This document shows, one piece after another, positions 6,616 to 8,316 of a stretch of DNA of 8,316 nt. The position numbers were made by a program, and so were the translations under genes. Under the pieces are notes generated by a model. That model did not search any database. It had not been told where the DNA came from and saw nothing but the letters and a program-made list of their open reading frames with translations. Origin of the DNA: Desulfuromonadales bacterium (GTDB lineage Bacteria > Desulfobacterota > Desulfuromonadia > Desulfuromonadales > BM103); contig JAOUDB010000095.1 in assembly GCA_029859485.1 (NCBI GenBank), forward strand, positions 1 through 8,316. The letters are read 5' to 3'. Within the stretch, counting starts at the first letter, position 1; each line of letters begins with the position of its first letter.

Positions 6616-7020
6616 CATCATCGATGACGTCCCGCTTTCTTCCAACAGAAGGAAAGGACATCACGGGCTAGAAGGGCCAAGACTTCAAAGACCCGGTTTT
6701 TGGTGCCCCAGCTTTAGCCAGAGAATGGTTCGCACCAAACTTCGAACTCCAAAGAAGACGCTGAAGTGACCCATGCGCTCTGTTTAAAGTTATTTCTGAG
6801 CGCAAACTCTTTACTCGAGGTGCGTCTTCTAAACGGGAAGGTGTTACTCCTACCTAATAAGTGCTGCGACCAATGGTCGGGCTCTCATGATTAATCAGCC
6901 AAACCAATGGCAAGGCTGCTAAACCTGCATTTCTCTAAAAGCTCAGTTTATACAATGAGCAGGACGTTGCATTGCATTGATAGGGGCATTTCTCAAAAGT
7001 CGTGCTGAGTGAGACATTTA
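6616..7020. other. Spacer without a supported gene, rich in inverted repeats
   Basis: No frame with both a start and a ribosome site was found here. What is visible is a string of inverted repeats from 6728 to 6900: GTTCG/CGAAC (6728-6747), the nested stem listed separately, GG-t-AGG/CCT-t-CC (6836-6854), CGACCA-A-TGGTCG (6867-6879) and the palindrome TGATTAATCA (6888-6897). One minus-strand frame is interrupted only by TAG at 6937-6935, 6856-6854 and 6670-6668; its middle 61 codons look protein-like but lack a good start. It may be a structured RNA, a repeat or recombination element, or a decayed gene. I do not recognise it. Confidence 0.5.
6753..6830. repeat. Nested inverted repeat (9-bp outer and 7-bp inner arms)
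   Basis: Outer arms AGAAGACGC (6753-6761) and GCGTCTTCT (6822-6830) enclose inner arms TGCGCTC (6774-6780) and GAGCGCA (6798-6804). Both pairs are perfect. The inner loop is 17 nt, and the strands between the stems are 12 and 17 nt, so the fold would be two helices around an asymmetric internal loop. Two perfect, properly nested stems are unlikely by chance. Neither strand shows a T tract after the outer arm, which argues against a simple terminator. Confidence 0.6.
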
Positions 7021-8316
7021 TCAACGGCGCGAGTTATTGCCCATAACAGGAAAATAGAGATCAAATGTGGTTCCCTCGTTTACCGTGCTTTCAACAGAAA
7101 TAAAACCATTGTGTCGTTCAACGATACCTTGAATCATCGACAGCCCCAGACCGATCCCGACGCCAACAGGTTTTGTTGTAAAGAAGGCGTCAAAAATCTT
7201 AGTGATTGTATCGATCTCTATGCCGCACCCCGTATCACTCACTGATAAGACAGCATACTTGCCCGCGTTTTGACCTCTCTTAACGCGCAGGTCCTGGGGG
7301 GTTAGTTCCGTTTCTTTCAGGGTGACTTTTAACTCGCCTTTGCCGTCCATGGCATAAACTGCATTGGCAAAAAGGTTGGCCATGACCTGATGCAATTGGG
7401 CAACATCCACAGCGACAATAGACTTTGCAGAAATCTGCTTAACTAGCTTCGTGGACGCGGGGATGATAGGTCGCAGCATCCGCAAGGCCTCAATAACGAT
7501 GTCTGAAATAGCGCAAGGCTCAAGCTCGCTGTCTTCTTTTCGGCTGAAAGCAAGGAGTTGCCGTGTGAGGTTTGCCGCCTGCCCAGTTGCAGATCGTATG
7601 TGTTCAAGACTCCCCTCGAATGGATTTTCTTTTGAGGCAGGGGTACTTGCAATAATATCTAGGTGACCTGCAATAACAGATAGCAGGTTGTTAAAATCAT
7701 GAGCGATAGCACTAGCCATTGTGCCAACAGTCTCCATTTTACGAGCTTGCTGGAGACTATTCTGAAGACACTTCAGTTCGGCCTCTCTTTGTTGCAGGGC
7801 TTCGTTGACGTTAAACTTGTGTATAACCTCTCCAATCGCATTGGACAACGATTCGAGAAGTAAAACATCTTCTGTCGACAGTAGGTCGCTTCTTTGGTCT
7901 GCTATATGTAACAAGCCCACCGTTGCAGCCTGATAGCGAATCGGGATAACAGAAAGTGTAGCGAACTCGCTTCCAATGCATTTCCCGCGATATCGATGCA
8001 AAAATTGCTCGGGAACCTTTTGCGCAAATCCTTGCAAATCATCCGTATAAATAGAACCGCAGGATGTCAAGAGAGGCTGATCCCAGGTGTCTGGCTGCCC
8101 TGAGACAATTCTGGTGCACGCGCATTCATCTTCGATGAATGAAAGACAGTTTTCGGATTCCCAGAATTCATTTGTGAAGCCGACGAAAGCTTCATAAGGC
8201 ATGGTTCCCCGTGGCTCAAGGATACGAATACCAACACATTGACATCCGGTCCAAAGGGATAAGTTTTCAACAACAGAAGAGATATACTCTTGACGAGAAA
8301 AAGAGTTTTTAAAAGG
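7021..8316 (-). CDS. GAF-domain sensor histidine kinase, 5' end outside window
   Basis: This is a two-component sensor kinase, with 431 codons visible from the right edge to TGA at 7021. An internal ATG at 8202 exists, but 38 upstream codons stay open to the edge and clearly belong to the same GAF domain, so the start is outside. Counting from the first full codon at 8316, a GAF domain covers about 1-160 with cysteines at 25, 27, 57, 65, 67, 86 and 113. A coiled-coil-like linker follows (about 170-197). The HisKA H-box is AIAHDFNN with phospho-acceptor H206. The ATPase has N314 and N318 (NLFANAVYAM), DTGCG at 361-365, FDAFFTTK at 375-382 and GIGLGLS at 387-393. All kinase motifs are intact. 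No receiver domain follows, so the partner regulator must be elsewhere. No membrane segment is visible, though one could lie in the missing N-terminus. Confidence 0.92.
   Translation of the reverse strand, partial: PFKNSFSRQEYISSVVENLSLWTGCQCVGIRILEPRGTMPYEAFVGFTNEFWESENCLSFIEDECACTRIVSGQPDTWDQPLLTSCGSIYTDDLQGFAQKVPEQFLHRYRGKCIGSEFATLSVIPIRYQAATVGLLHIADQRSDLLSTEDVLLLESLSNAIGEVIHKFNVNEALQQREAELKCLQNSLQQARKMETVGTMASAIAHDFNNLLSVIAGHLDIIASTPASKENPFEGSLEHIRSATGQAANLTRQLLAFSRKEDSELEPCAISDIVIEALRMLRPIIPASTKLVKQISAKSIVAVDVAQLHQVMANLFANAVYAMDGKGELKVTLKETELTPQDLRVKRGQNAGKYAVLSVSDTGCGIEIDTITKIFDAFFTTKPVGVGIGLGLSMIQGIVERHNGFISVESTVNEGTTFDLYFPVMGNNSRR

Noticed and set aside
6753..6830. Nested stem as an integron attC site
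   Set aside because: The size and nested layout suit attC, but the required RYYYAAC and GTTRRRY core boxes are not found at the ends of the outer arms on either strand, and no integrase is visible.
6960..6985. Short tandem TTGCA units near the histidine kinase end
   Set aside because: Only about two copies; too little to call a repeat array or CRISPR.

Overview
The window is 8.3 kb of bacterial DNA of moderate GC, with most genes on the minus strand. Several features resemble Desulfuromonadales/Geobacterales-type deltaproteobacteria (Desulfobacterota): the style of the YifB remnant, a cysteine-rich GAF domain fused to a histidine kinase, and a permease fused to an EIIA and an RCK_C domain. 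This placement rests on protein style only. There is no rRNA or tRNA in the window to confirm it.

Layout. Bases 1-998 (+) hold the 3' part of an M23 (LytM-type) zinc peptidase gene that starts before the window. It converges on a minus-strand block which, in transcription order, is: an APC-type permease carrying cytoplasmic PTS-EIIA and TrkA-C/RCK_C domains (5745 to 3655); a CPA-type cation/proton antiporter-like protein with a C-terminal CBS pair (3436 to 1700); and a small membrane-anchored DUF4019 protein (1595 to 1143). The two transporters both carry cytosolic domains of kinds that often bind ligands or receive phosphate. This suggests regulated ion or amino-acid transport, but the substrates cannot be read from sequence. 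The 218-base gap between them holds a perfect 15-nt palindrome and a possible promoter, so the antiporter may have its own control.

Upstream of the permease lies a 5'-truncated yifB/comM (5912-6508, minus). Its C-terminal half is intact, but homology stops abruptly at the conserved EF(K/R)(K/R) position. It is followed by about 100 bases of AT-rich DNA and then about 400 bases with no convincing gene. That spacer is dense in inverted repeats, including a nested 9-bp plus 7-bp stem at 6753-6830. This is the most unusual stretch of the window and looks like the edge of an insertion or rearrangement.

Bases 7021-8316 (minus) encode a GAF-domain sensor histidine kinase without a receiver domain. 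Its reading frame is open to the right edge, so the true start lies outside the window.

No CRISPR array, tRNA, rRNA, complete insertion sequence or defence system was seen. The best candidates for something undescribed are the structured spacer behind the broken yifB, the antiporter-like protein with Asn-Asn at the ion-site position, and the three-part permease fusion beside it.
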